Source: Hyphomicrobiales bacterium
Lineage (GTDB): Bacteria; Pseudomonadota; Alphaproteobacteria; Rhizobiales; Beijerinckiaceae
Assembly: GCA_947447895.1 (NCBI GenBank)
Contig: CANFLM010000011.1
Location: forward strand, 1 to 55,344
Direction of reading: 5' to 3'
Length of the DNA stretch: 55,344 bases
Part shown: one piece after another, positions 8,272 to 16,343 of the stretch
Position numbering within the stretch: the stretch's first letter is position 1
How the letters are laid out: each line of letters opens with the position of its first letter
Position numbers and translations under genes: made by a program
The notes under the pieces: generated by a model
Seen by the model: the letters and a program-made list of their open reading frames with translations, nothing else
Databases searched by the model: none
Told to the model about the DNA's origin: nothing

Positions 8272-8979
8272 TCAGACACCCAAATACTCGTTCAATTTGT
8301 CGACATGCTGTTCGAGATGGGCATTGTCGATTTCGTCGATCACCTTACCGCCTTCCATCACATAATAGCGGTCCGCGACAGTGGCGGCGAAACGGAAGTT
8401 CTGTTCGACCAGCAAAATCGTAAAACCCGCCTCTTTCAGACGGCTGATCGTGCGGCTGATCTGCTGGATGATGACCGGTGCCAGACCTTCTGTCGGCTCG
8501 TCGAGCAGCAACAGGCGCGCGCCGGTACGCAAAATGCGACCGATGGCCAGCATCTGCTGTTCACCGCCGGAGAGTTTGGTCCCTTGCGAGGTAATCCGCT
8601 CTTTCAGATTGGGAAACAGCGTGAAAATCTCCTCGACCGACAGGCCTCCCGGCTGGACGGTCGGCGGCAGCAACAGGTTTTCCTCGACATTTAGCGAGGA
8701 AAAAATGCCGCGCTCTTCGGGACAGATGGCAATGCCTGCTTTGGCGATCCGGTTGGATGGCCAGTTGATCGTCTCATGGCCATTGAAAGAGATCGAGCCC
8801 TCGCGCTCGGCCACCATGCCCATGATGGATTTGATTGTCGTGGTTTTGCCCGCACCATTGCGCCCGAGCAAAGTCACGACCTCACCCTGCCGCACTTCGA
8901 TATCGACACCGTGCAGAATATGGGATTCGCCATACCAGGCCTGAAGCCCGCTGACCTTCAACATAGCAGACTTATCCAT
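8272..8979 (-). CDS. livF: Liv-type ABC transporter ATP-binding protein LivF
   Basis: This 235-residue ATPase carries Walker A (LLGRNGAGKTTTIKS), the signature LSGGEQQMLAIGR, Walker B LLLLDEPTEGLAP and the LivF-typical LLVEQNFRFAATVADRYYVM near the end. Its start codon overlaps the end of livG by 8 nt, so the two ATPases are translationally coupled. It would pair with LivG on the cytoplasmic side of LivHM. Forty-six bases separate it from the binding-protein gene; they include a small GC hairpin (CCGCG-5 nt-CGCGG, 8256-8270). Confidence 0.93.
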   Translation of the reverse strand: MDKSAMLKVSGLQAWYGESHILHGVDIEVRQGEVVTLLGRNGAGKTTTIKSIMGMVAEREGSISFNGHETINWPSNRIAKAGIAICPEERGIFSSLNVEENLLLPPTVQPGGLSVEEIFTLFPNLKERITSQGTKLSGGEQQMLAIGRILRTGARLLLLDEPTEGLAPVIIQQISRTISRLKEAGFTILLVEQNFRFAATVADRYYVMEGGKVIDEIDNAHLEQHVDKLNEYLGV

Positions 8980-9733
8980 GGGCCGTCCCCAAATAGGCTT
9001 CGATCACACGCGGATCGGACGACACGGTCTTGTATTCGCCCTCGGCCAGCACCTCGCCGCGCGCCAGCACCGTGATGGTGTCCGACAGGCCCGACACCAC
9101 CGACAGATTATGCTCGACCATCAACACGGTCTTGTTATGGGCCACGCGTTTGACCAGAGCCGAAATCCGCTCGACATCCTCATGCGTCATGCCCGCAGTC
9201 GGTTCGTCGAGGAGAATCATTTCGGGATCGAGCGCGAGGGTTGTGGCAATTTCCAGAGCGCGCTTGCGGCCATAGGCCAGCTCGGCAGCCTGCTTGTCCT
9301 GAAGATCCAGCAAACCGACATCGGCCAGCAACGCGCGGGCCTGATCGTCATATTGCGACAGCAGGCTTTCCGAACGCCAGAAATCGAAGGAGCCGCCGCG
9401 CTTGCGCTGCAAGGCGATCCGCACATTTTCCAGCACCGTGAAATGCGGAAAAACCGCCGATATCTGGAAAGAGCGGACCAGCCCGAGGCGGGCCACATCG
9501 GCCGGCGCGAATTGGGTAATGTCGCGTCCGTTATAGAAGATCTCGCCGCTGGTCGGCTGCAGAAACTTGGTCAGCAGGTTGAAGCAGGTGGTTTTGCCAG
9601 CGCCATTGGGGCCAATGATGGCGTGGATGGTTCCGCGCCGCACCTTGATATTCACACCCTTTACAGCCACGAATCCTTTGAATTCTTTCGTGAGTGACCG
9701 AGTTTCCAGAATGATGTCGTTATCGTGCCCCAT
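8972..9733 (-). CDS. livG: Liv-type ABC transporter ATP-binding protein LivG
   Basis: The first gene of the operon encodes a 253-residue ATPase with Walker A (IIGPNGAGKTTCFNLLTK), the LivG-type signature LAYGRKRALEIATTLA, which lacks the usual LSGGQ, and Walker B MILLDEPTAGMTHED. A TTG four codons upstream is possible, but the ATG at 9733 has a GAAGG site at suitable distance and is preferred. With LivF it energises the LivHM channel. The promoter should lie in the AT-rich gap 9734-10175. Confidence 0.92.
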   Translation of the reverse strand: MGHDNDIILETRSLTKEFKGFVAVKGVNIKVRRGTIHAIIGPNGAGKTTCFNLLTKFLQPTSGEIFYNGRDITQFAPADVARLGLVRSFQISAVFPHFTVLENVRIALQRKRGGSFDFWRSESLLSQYDDQARALLADVGLLDLQDKQAAELAYGRKRALEIATTLALDPEMILLDEPTAGMTHEDVERISALVKRVAHNKTVLMVEHNLSVVSGLSDTITVLARGEVLAEGEYKTVSSDPRVIEAYLGTAHG

Positions 9734-10175
9734 TGATACCTTCAAATTAGCTATTTTTTGAGGTTACAGATTTGAAATCCGGTCAATTTATCGAGCTATC
9801 AATTGATTGATTGCCTGACCAGCCAAACGCCCCCGCCCGCATCGTACTTTTTCAAGTTTTCTCGTTCTTGGATCGTAATCTGCACACTCTTTGTCGCATT
9901 GTAAATCGTTGTTATCGACCAAAGTGGAAGAAAGACGCTTTATTCAGTATAAATAATTGTAAAATAATGTTTATTTTTCTGAAATCTCTTGTGTTGTATG
10001 CACCATGATACTTGCAAGGATATGACGCCCGTTTGCCCATGACAACGCCGATGGCGGATTGACTCTCGCGCCGCTCTCCGCAAAACTGACTTATATGTCA
10101 GTCAGGATCGATATTCGGTTTTGTCTGGAAAAATCCTGCCTCTCAAAACGGGCATCCAGAATTCGGAGCACGGCC
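9734..10175. other. Divergent intergenic region, AT-rich
   Basis: These 442 bp separate livG (leftward) from the FAD oxidoreductase (rightward) and are far richer in A and T than the flanking genes, especially about 9880-10010. No credible protein gene is seen. A perfect 10-bp palindrome ATCAATTGAT (9798-9807) lies near livG and could be an operator. The right end holds the promoter and TetR-type operator listed separately. The middle contains an AAATAA/TTATTT-bracketed tract and could encode a small RNA, but nothing proves it. Confidence 0.6.
10059..10101 (+). promoter_or_regulatory. Putative promoter with TetR-type operator
   Basis: A TTGACT hexamer at 10059-10064 is followed after 17 bp by AAAACT at 10082-10087. 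The 16-bp inverted repeat CTGACTTATATGTCAG (10086-10101) overlaps the end of the -10 region. The same palindrome, in almost the same geometry, precedes the SDR gene at 13794. Binding of the TetR-family protein encoded at 16344 here would block polymerase. Confidence 0.65.
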
Positions 10176-11672
10176 TTGCACAGTTACGATATCATTGTCA
10201 TCGGCGGCGGCGGCACAGGCCTGATGGCGGCCTATGCGGCAGCCAGCGAGGGAAGCTCGGTTCTGGTCCTGGAAAAAGGCCCGGCTCTGGGCGGCACCAC
10301 CGCGATGTCGGTGGGCACGGTTGCCGCATCCAACACCGAATTGCAACGCCAGGCCGGTATTGTCGGCGATACGCCCGACGCACATTTCGAGGATATGGGT
10401 CTGTTCAACAAGACCTTGGCCAATCGTGACAATCTGGCCTTGCGGCGCATCTTGGTCGATCATGCGCCGGAGACGATCGAGATCCTGACCCGTCTGGGTG
10501 TCGTGTTTATGGGCCCACTGCCCGAGCCGCCGCATCGGGTCCCGCGCCTGCATGCGATCCTGCCGCATTCACGCGGCTTTATCGTGCACCTCTCCAAAGC
10601 CTGCGCCGATCTGGGTGTGGTGATGCAGACACGTGCGACAGTGACGGCACTGATACAATCGGGCGAGCGGGTGACCGGCGTCGAAGTGGCTGTCGAGGAC
10701 GGGCCCACACAACAGCTCACAGCCCGCAAAGGGGTGATCATCGCATCAGGCGATTTCAGCGCCGCCCCGTTGGAATACAAGCGGCATCATATGAGCGGCC
10801 CGCTGCTCGATATCGGCGGCATCAACGCCCTGAGTACAGGGGACGGGCAGGCCATGGGCGAGGCCATCGGCAGCAAGGTCGTCAACGGCGATCTGGCCTG
10901 GGGACCGGAAATCCGCTTTCTCGCCCCGCCCAATCCGAGCATCATCTCGAAATTGCCGACCTGGCCCGGACTGGCCAAGCTGATGGTCTGGGCCATGAAA
11001 GTGGTGCCAGCAGTGCTGATGCGACCGTTTCTGCTCGGTTTTGTCACCACCTTTCTGGCCCCGTCCCACAACCTGTTCCACAAAGGGGCCATCCTGATCA
11101 ACCAGCAGGGCGAACGCTTCTGCGACGAACTCGACAGGCCGCAGGATCACATCGGCAGGCAGTCCCCCGCCTCCGGCTGGATCGTGTTCGGGCACGAGGT
11201 TGCAAGGCAATTCGATCAATGGCCGAACTTCATTTCGACCGCACCGGGCGTCGGCTATGCCTATCTGCCCGATTACGAGAATTCACGCCGCGACGTCGTC
11301 AAAAAGGCCGACACGCTGGCCGAACTGGCTCAAACCATCGGCGTCCCTCTGCCAGCCCTAGAGGCTTCCTTGCAGGACCACAATGACACGCTGGTGCGCA
11401 ACCCCGCGCTGTCGCCGATCCACCAAGGCCCGTTCTATGCCCTCGGTCCGGCGATTTCATGGATTGTGTTCAGCGAAGGCGGGTTGAGTATCGACACCGA
11501 ATTCAGAGTGCTGGATGCGCAAGACCAGCCGATCCCGGGCCTGTTTGCGGCGGGATCCTCGGGTCAGGGCGGCATCATTCTCAACGGCCATGGCCACCAT
11601 CTGGGCTGGGCGTTTACGTCTGGCCGACTGGCAGGAAAACGGACGGCGCAAGAGGAGATTGCTGTGGCATGA
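10176..11672 (+). CDS. FAD-dependent oxidoreductase, fumarate reductase/3-ketosteroid dehydrogenase superfamily
   Basis: The frame is open from further upstream, but a TTG at 10176 with GGAG 7 nt before it places the start directly before the dinucleotide fold; an upstream start would overlap the operator. The 498-residue product opens with YDIIVIGGGGTGLMAA and GGTTAMSVGTVAAS, which bind FAD. It ends with GLFAAGSSGQGGIILNGHGH, typical of the fumarate reductase/KstD flavoprotein superfamily. The middle has a hydrophobic stretch (LAKLMVWAMKVVPAVLMRPF). Members desaturate or reduce C-C bonds next to a carbonyl. As first gene of a TetR-controlled set it probably acts early on the pathway substrate. 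Substrate unknown; no signal peptide is seen. Confidence 0.85.
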   Translation: MHSYDIIVIGGGGTGLMAAYAAASEGSSVLVLEKGPALGGTTAMSVGTVAASNTELQRQAGIVGDTPDAHFEDMGLFNKTLANRDNLALRRILVDHAPETIEILTRLGVVFMGPLPEPPHRVPRLHAILPHSRGFIVHLSKACADLGVVMQTRATVTALIQSGERVTGVEVAVEDGPTQQLTARKGVIIASGDFSAAPLEYKRHHMSGPLLDIGGINALSTGDGQAMGEAIGSKVVNGDLAWGPEIRFLAPPNPSIISKLPTWPGLAKLMVWAMKVVPAVLMRPFLLGFVTTFLAPSHNLFHKGAILINQQGERFCDELDRPQDHIGRQSPASGWIVFGHEVARQFDQWPNFISTAPGVGYAYLPDYENSRRDVVKKADTLAELAQTIGVPLPALEASLQDHNDTLVRNPALSPIHQGPFYALGPAISWIVFSEGGLSIDTEFRVLDAQDQPIPGLFAAGSSGQGGIILNGHGHHLGWAFTSGRLAGKRTAQEEIAVA

Positions 11673-11730
11673 ATCGGTGGGCGACACCACAATTTCCCCG
11701 TTCGATCTCCCCGCGGAAAGGCAAAGCAGA

Positions 11731-12045
11731 ATGATTTATGAAGAGCGCGATTACCGCATCAAGGCAGGCAAGCTGAAAACCTTTGTCGATCATTACGAAC
11801 AATCGGGACTGGCCATCCAGAAAAAGCATCTGGGCACCTTTATCGGCTATTTCGTGTCGGAAATCGGCGAACTGAACCATGTGGTCGCGTTGTGGGGCTA
11901 TCAGGATCTGAACGACCGGCTGGCGCGGCGAGCCGCGATGATGGCCGACCCCGACTGGCAGGCCTATCTCGCTTTGGTGGACGGGCTGATTGACCTGCAA
12001 AACAGCCGCATCCTGTTGCCGACCGGCTTTTCACCCTTGCAATAG
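11731..12045 (+). CDS. NIPSNAP family protein
   Basis: This small protein of 104 residues has the NIPSNAP pattern: an N-terminal MIYEERDYRIKAGKLKTFVD, a central LGTFIGYFVSEIGELNHVVALW and a charged helix with RAAMMADPDW. NIPSNAP domains form ferredoxin-like dimers and recur in bacterial degradation clusters, where their biochemical role is poorly defined. The start at 11731 was chosen because homology features begin exactly there; the longer upstream frame overlaps the flavoprotein gene. It lies 58 nt after that gene and 9 nt before the hydrolase gene, so it is part of the same operon. Confidence 0.85.
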   Translation: MIYEERDYRIKAGKLKTFVDHYEQSGLAIQKKHLGTFIGYFVSEIGELNHVVALWGYQDLNDRLARRAAMMADPDWQAYLALVDGLIDLQNSRILLPTGFSPLQ

Positions 12046-12054
12046 GACATTGAC

Positions 12055-12894
12055 ATGCCCACCCGCTTCGAAACGACCACACCGGACGGCGCCTGCCTGC
12101 AGGTCCAGCATTGGACCAACCCGAATAAGCAGGCCAGCCCCATCCTGCTGGTCAGCGGCTTGGGTGGCACCGCCGGGTTCTGGAAGCCGGTGGTCGAGGC
12201 CCTGCATTCCCATCATGCCCTGATCAGCTTCGACCAGCGCGGCATCGGGGCCAGCAGTCGCGGGCAGGCACCGGTCACAATCACCCAACTGGCGCGCGAT
12301 TGCCTTCACCTGATGGACGCGCTCGATATCGAACGCGTCACGGTGATCGGCCATTCAACCGGCGGCTGTATCGCGCAGGACCTGGCGGTGCTGGCACCCG
12401 ACAGGGTCGAGGCGCTGGTGCTCAGCGCGACATGGCTGCAGGCCGATCCCTATATCAAGGCCCTGTTTGGCCACCGCCGCACCATGCTGACACAAAACCC
12501 CGCCGCCTATGCGGGCTTGGGTGCCATCATGGGCTATGCGCCGCAATGGCTGTCGGCCCATTGGCATGTCTATGACGCCGCCATGCGGCAGGTCCCCGAA
12601 ACACAGGCCGCGCAGACCATCATTGCCGAGCGCATCGACGCGCTGCTGGCCTATGACGGCTCCGGCATTCTCAGGCAGATCGGGTGCCCGACGCTGGTTG
12701 TCGGCAGCGCCGATGATGCCATTATCCCTTTCACCCAACAGATCGCCTTGCACAAAGCCCTGCAAAGCCATGCGCAAGGGAAAGCAGGACAGGCCCGTCT
12801 GCATGATTTCGGGCATGGCGGGCATTTCTTTCCCGTCAGCCGCACCAGTGATTTTTGCTCGGTGGTGACGCAATGGCTCGGGGACGTGTTATGA
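12055..12894 (+). CDS. Alpha/beta-fold hydrolase
   Basis: The 279-residue hydrolase has the oxyanion segment LLVSGLGGTAGFW, FDQRGIGASS, and the nucleophile elbow VIGHSTGG with Ser at residue 101. The acid is probably in VVGSADDAIIPF and the catalytic His in DFGHGGHFFP near the C-terminus. No signal peptide is visible, so it is cytoplasmic. Relatives cleave esters, lactones or C-C bonds of 1,3-diketones and ring-fission products. In this operon it could open a ring or lactone made by the flavoprotein and dehydrogenases. It overlaps the next gene by ATGA. Confidence 0.88.
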   Translation: MPTRFETTTPDGACLQVQHWTNPNKQASPILLVSGLGGTAGFWKPVVEALHSHHALISFDQRGIGASSRGQAPVTITQLARDCLHLMDALDIERVTVIGHSTGGCIAQDLAVLAPDRVEALVLSATWLQADPYIKALFGHRRTMLTQNPAAYAGLGAIMGYAPQWLSAHWHVYDAAMRQVPETQAAQTIIAERIDALLAYDGSGILRQIGCPTLVVGSADDAIIPFTQQIALHKALQSHAQGKAGQARLHDFGHGGHFFPVSRTSDFCSVVTQWLGDVL

Positions 12895-13694
12895 CCTCCC
12901 CCCCGCTGGCCCTGATCGGTTTCGGTGCCATCGCGCGTGATGTCGCGGGCCTGCTGTTCGAGCAGGGGGTCACGGATCATCTGCATGTGTTGCGCCGTGG
13001 CGACCAGACCGCACAGGACAGCCTGCCTGCGCCCCTGCATGCGCTGGCCGATCCAACTGCCCTCATTACGCTTCGCCCTGCCCTGGTGATCGAAGCGGCG
13101 GGGCACGAGGCGGTCCGTCATGTTGTTCCGCTCTGTCTCGAGCAAAGCCTGCCGGTGTTGATATCCTCGGTCGGCGCACTGCATGATCAGGCCTTGTTCG
13201 ACCGGCTGATCGGGCTTGCGCGGCGCCATGCGACCAAGCTGATCCTGCCCTCGGGGGCCATTGGTGCGCTCGATTATGTCCGCGCCGCACGCATGGCCGG
13301 ACAGGTGGAAATCACCTATGAATCCCGCAAAAGCCCGTCGGCCTGGATCGAGGAATTGCAGGCGCGCGGCTTGACGCCAGAGGACCTTGAGCAACCGCTC
13401 ATCCTGTTTGAGGGCTCGGCCCGCGATGCTGCCAAACGCTACCCTGCCAATCTCAATGTGGCGGCCACGCTGGCCATTGCCGGCTGCGGGTTTGACGGCA
13501 CCCGCGTCAAGGTCATCATCGACCCCGCATTACAGGGCAATTCCCACACGATCACGGTGACAAGCGATCACGGGCAGATGGAGATCTGTCTCGCCAATGC
13601 CGCCTCGCCCGCCAATCCGAAAAGCTCATGGATCGTCGGCAAAAGCGTGGTCGCCGCCGTGCAAAACTACCTGTCGCCCTGCATGATGCTGTAG
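12891..13694 (+). CDS. Aspartate dehydrogenase family protein (NAD(P)-dependent)
   Basis: The ATG at 12891 overlaps the hydrolase stop (ATGA); the frame extends further upstream but inside that gene. The 267-residue protein has a Rossmann start (LALIGFGAIARDVAGLL), the family segments LILPSGAIGALDYVRAAR and RYPANLNVAATLAIAG, and the putative catalytic His in GNSHTITV, all matching the L-aspartate dehydrogenase (NadX/AspDH) family. Known members oxidise L-aspartate to iminoaspartate. No NAD-biosynthesis gene (nadA, nadC) is nearby. Its place inside a catabolic operon suggests another amino or keto substrate, as inference. Confidence 0.85.
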   Translation: MTSPPLALIGFGAIARDVAGLLFEQGVTDHLHVLRRGDQTAQDSLPAPLHALADPTALITLRPALVIEAAGHEAVRHVVPLCLEQSLPVLISSVGALHDQALFDRLIGLARRHATKLILPSGAIGALDYVRAARMAGQVEITYESRKSPSAWIEELQARGLTPEDLEQPLILFEGSARDAAKRYPANLNVAATLAIAGCGFDGTRVKVIIDPALQGNSHTITVTSDHGQMEICLANAASPANPKSSWIVGKSVVAAVQNYLSPCMML

Positions 13695-13705
13695 GGACGG
13701 CCCGC

Positions 13706-13747
13706 TTGACAAACCCCTGCCGTCAACAATACTGACATAGGTGTCAG
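13706..13747 (+). promoter_or_regulatory. Putative promoter with second TetR-type operator
   Basis: TTGACA at 13706-13711 and AATACT at 13728-13733 (16-bp spacer) form a plausible sigma-70 promoter in the 99-bp gap before the SDR gene. The 16-bp palindrome CTGACATAGGTGTCAG (13732-13747) overlaps its -10 element. It shares CTGAC-N6-GTCAG with the site at 10086. The distance from the -35 start to the operator is 26 bp here and 27 bp there. Confidence 0.7.
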
Positions 13748-13793
13748 GACCACCGCTGCCCCGCCAGACCTTCCGCATCACAAGGGATCCCCC

Positions 13794-14564
13794 ATGAAAC
13801 GTCTTCACGGCAAAAAGGCCATTATCACCGGTGCTGCCACGGGTATCGGCAAAGCCATTGCGCTGCAAATGGCCAGCGAGGGCTGTGACATCGCCATGCT
13901 CGAACTGGATGTGGCAACCGCCGAAGAGACCGCTGCAGCCGTGCGGGCCCTGGGCCAAACAGCCATTGTCGCGGCCTGCGATATCCGCAAGCCGGACCAG
14001 ATCAAATCCGCCTCGCAGGAAGTGCTGCAACAGCTCGGCCATTGCGATATTCTGGTCAACAATGCCGGCATCTGCCGCTTCGGTTTCGTGCTGGAGATGG
14101 ACGAGCATGACTGGTCCGAACAGTTCCGCATCAATGTCGACGGCACGTTCCATGTCACCCGCGCCATTGTGCCGCAGATGGTGTCGCGCAAATCGGGCAG
14201 TGTGATCAATCTCGCCTCATGGATGGGTAAAAATGCTGTGGCCAATTACAGTGGCTATTGTGCCACCAAATTCGCCGTGATTGCGCTCACCCAATCACTG
14301 GCTTGCGAGGTCGGCCCATCCGGCGTCCGGGTCAATGCGCTGGCCCCCGGGCTGATCGTCAACACGGTGATGCGCGACGAGGCCGAGGTCTATATGAAGG
14401 CGCGCGGCCTGCCGACCGCAGCCGACCGCGAAGGCAATATCCCGCTGCGCCGCGCCGGCACACCGGAAGAGATCGCCAAGGTCGCGGTGTTTCTGGCCTC
14501 CGACGAGGCCTCCTATATCACCGGCGAGGCCATCAATATCACGGGCGGATCGTGGAACGTCTGA
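13794..14564 (+). CDS. SDR family oxidoreductase
   Basis: A 256-residue classical short-chain dehydrogenase/reductase: cofactor motif TGAATGIG near residue 14, NNAG, catalytic Ser in NLASWMG, and YSGYCATK supplying Tyr and Lys. It ends in SYITGEAINITGGSWNV. An acidic residue at the end of the second strand (MLELDVATAEE) favours NAD(H). It starts a second transcriptional unit within the TetR regulon, directly under the operator at 13732, and is followed after 38 nt by the flavoprotein gene. Likely role: oxidation of a secondary alcohol or reduction of a ketone of the pathway. Confidence 0.9.
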   Translation: MKRLHGKKAIITGAATGIGKAIALQMASEGCDIAMLELDVATAEETAAAVRALGQTAIVAACDIRKPDQIKSASQEVLQQLGHCDILVNNAGICRFGFVLEMDEHDWSEQFRINVDGTFHVTRAIVPQMVSRKSGSVINLASWMGKNAVANYSGYCATKFAVIALTQSLACEVGPSGVRVNALAPGLIVNTVMRDEAEVYMKARGLPTAADREGNIPLRRAGTPEEIAKVAVFLASDEASYITGEAINITGGSWNV

Positions 14565-14602
14565 CGTTTTGAATCGAGCTTGACCCCATCAGAGACAGCA
14601 TC

Positions 14603-16333
14603 ATGCCCGCCACCGCCGAGAATACTGTGCCAACCCTGTTGCAACCGGCCCAATTGGGGCCGGTGCAATTGCGCAACCGCGTCATCATGGCACCGATGAC
14701 CACCCGCCATGCCGATGCCGAGGGGTTTGTCACAGCGGACACCATTGCCTATTTCCAGGCCCGTGCCCGCGGTGGCGTCGGACTGGTCACGGTTGAAATG
14801 GCGGCACCCGAAAAGGTCGGCAAGCACCGCAACAATGAATTGGGCCTGTATGATGACCGCTTCCTGCCCGGTCTGACCGAGCTGGTCGCGGCCATCCATG
14901 CCGAAGGCGCCAAAGCCTCGATCCAGATCGGTCATGGCGGCGGCCATACCCGCTTCGATATTTGCGGCGAAGAGCCGATTGCGCCTTCAGCCCTACCGCA
15001 CAGCGTCCATGAGGGACACACCGAGATCATCGTGCCGCAAGCCATGACGCTGGAGCGGATCAGACAGACCCAGACCAGCTTTGTCGAAGCCGCTTTGCGC
15101 GCCCGCAAGGCCGGTTTCGACGCGGTGGAAATCCACGCCGCTCATGGCTATCTGATTTCGCAATTCATGGCACCGGGCGAAAATATCCGTGAGGATGGCT
15201 ATGGCGGCCCGCTCGAAAACCGCGCGCGCTTTGCCATTGAAATCATGGCGATGACCAAAGCCGCCGTGCCCGATCTGGCCGTGACCTTCCGCATGAACGG
15301 CGATGATTTCTTTCCCGGCGGCATCGACATCAAGGACGCCGTTGAAATTGCCGTCTGGGCGGCCGGGCAAGGCGCGGATGCCATTCATGTCACCGGTGGC
15401 CATTATCGTTCGCTTCCCACTGCCTCCATCATGATCCCGCCGATGGCCACCGGCCCGACGCCGTTTCTGGCCTTTGCCAAAGCCATCAAGCAACGTGTCA
15501 GTGTGCCGGTGATCACTGTCGGCCGCTTCGGCGACCCCAAAGACGCGATGGCGGTGATCGACAACGGCTTTGCCGATTTTGTCGCCCTTGGCCGTCCCTT
15601 GCTGGCGGATGCCGATTGGGTCAACAAGGCCGGACGCAACGAACAGGTGCGGCTGTGTCTGGCCTGCAATTCCTGCGTCGACGGCATGCGCGACGGCAAA
15701 AAGCTGCATTGCCTCGTCAATCCTGTCACCGGACGAGAGCGCGATTTCGCGCAACGCCATCCGGCCCGTTCCGGCCAGACGATTGCGGTGATCGGCGGAG
15801 GGCCTGCGGGGCTGAATTATGCCCTGCTGGCGGCCAAAACCAACAGCGTCACCCTGTTCGAGAAAAACGACCAGCTGGGCGGCGGCTTTGTCTGGGCGGG
15901 TCTGGCTCCCAAGTTCCAGACCGTCGAAGCCCGTCCCGAACCGCTGCTGAACCATATCGAAGGGCTGAAAACCGCCTTGCTGGCCGCCGGTGTCACCATC
16001 CGAACCGGATGCGATCCCTTGGCCAAACCCTCTGTTTTGCTGGCGTTCGACCATGTCGTGGTCGCCACGGGTGCACGTTACCGGTTCGGGCTGGGCTGGC
16101 TCATCGAATATGCCTTGCAGGCCGGCTGGCTCAAGCAAGGCTGGCTGAAGAGACTGGCCAGTTCGGAATGGATCCGCCAGGCTTTCTATTACGACTGGCG
16201 CGAGGGACGCGGGATCGATCATGATACACGTCTGGGCGCACACCCTTCCGTGGACGTGCTGGGTGATGCACGCCAGGCGGGCAAAAGCGAGCAGGCCATT
16301 CTGGCGGCCTATGATGCCGCTCTCAAAGCATGA
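14603..16333 (+). CDS. NADH:flavin oxidoreductase / 2,4-dienoyl-CoA reductase-like, shortened C-terminal half
   Basis: The N-terminal 340 residues form an Old Yellow Enzyme TIM barrel: VIMAPMTTRHAD, IQIGHGGGHTR, HAAHGYLISQFM, FVALGRPLLADADW. A cysteine cluster (LCLACNSCVDG and LHCLVNP) would hold a 4Fe-4S centre, then a FAD fold begins at IAVIGGGPAGLNYALLA (about residue 395). In the FadH/trimethylamine dehydrogenase group a second Rossmann domain for NAD(P)H normally sits between the VATG motif and the final GDA motif. Here only about 65 residues separate HVVVATGARY and DVLGDARQAG, so that domain appears to be missing. Total length is 576 rather than about 670. Likely an ene- or dienoyl-type reductase; the electron donor is uncertain. 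Confidence 0.87.
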   Translation: MPATAENTVPTLLQPAQLGPVQLRNRVIMAPMTTRHADAEGFVTADTIAYFQARARGGVGLVTVEMAAPEKVGKHRNNELGLYDDRFLPGLTELVAAIHAEGAKASIQIGHGGGHTRFDICGEEPIAPSALPHSVHEGHTEIIVPQAMTLERIRQTQTSFVEAALRARKAGFDAVEIHAAHGYLISQFMAPGENIREDGYGGPLENRARFAIEIMAMTKAAVPDLAVTFRMNGDDFFPGGIDIKDAVEIAVWAAGQGADAIHVTGGHYRSLPTASIMIPPMATGPTPFLAFAKAIKQRVSVPVITVGRFGDPKDAMAVIDNGFADFVALGRPLLADADWVNKAGRNEQVRLCLACNSCVDGMRDGKKLHCLVNPVTGRERDFAQRHPARSGQTIAVIGGGPAGLNYALLAAKTNSVTLFEKNDQLGGGFVWAGLAPKFQTVEARPEPLLNHIEGLKTALLAAGVTIRTGCDPLAKPSVLLAFDHVVVATGARYRFGLGWLIEYALQAGWLKQGWLKRLASSEWIRQAFYYDWREGRGIDHDTRLGAHPSVDVLGDARQAGKSEQAILAAYDAALKA

Positions 16334-16343
16334 GGGAGAAACG

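Noticed and set aside
6786-8423. A 545-codon plus-strand open frame across livH, the binding protein and livF
   Set aside because: It is antisense to three certain genes of one operon, with no recognisable domain or ribosome site.
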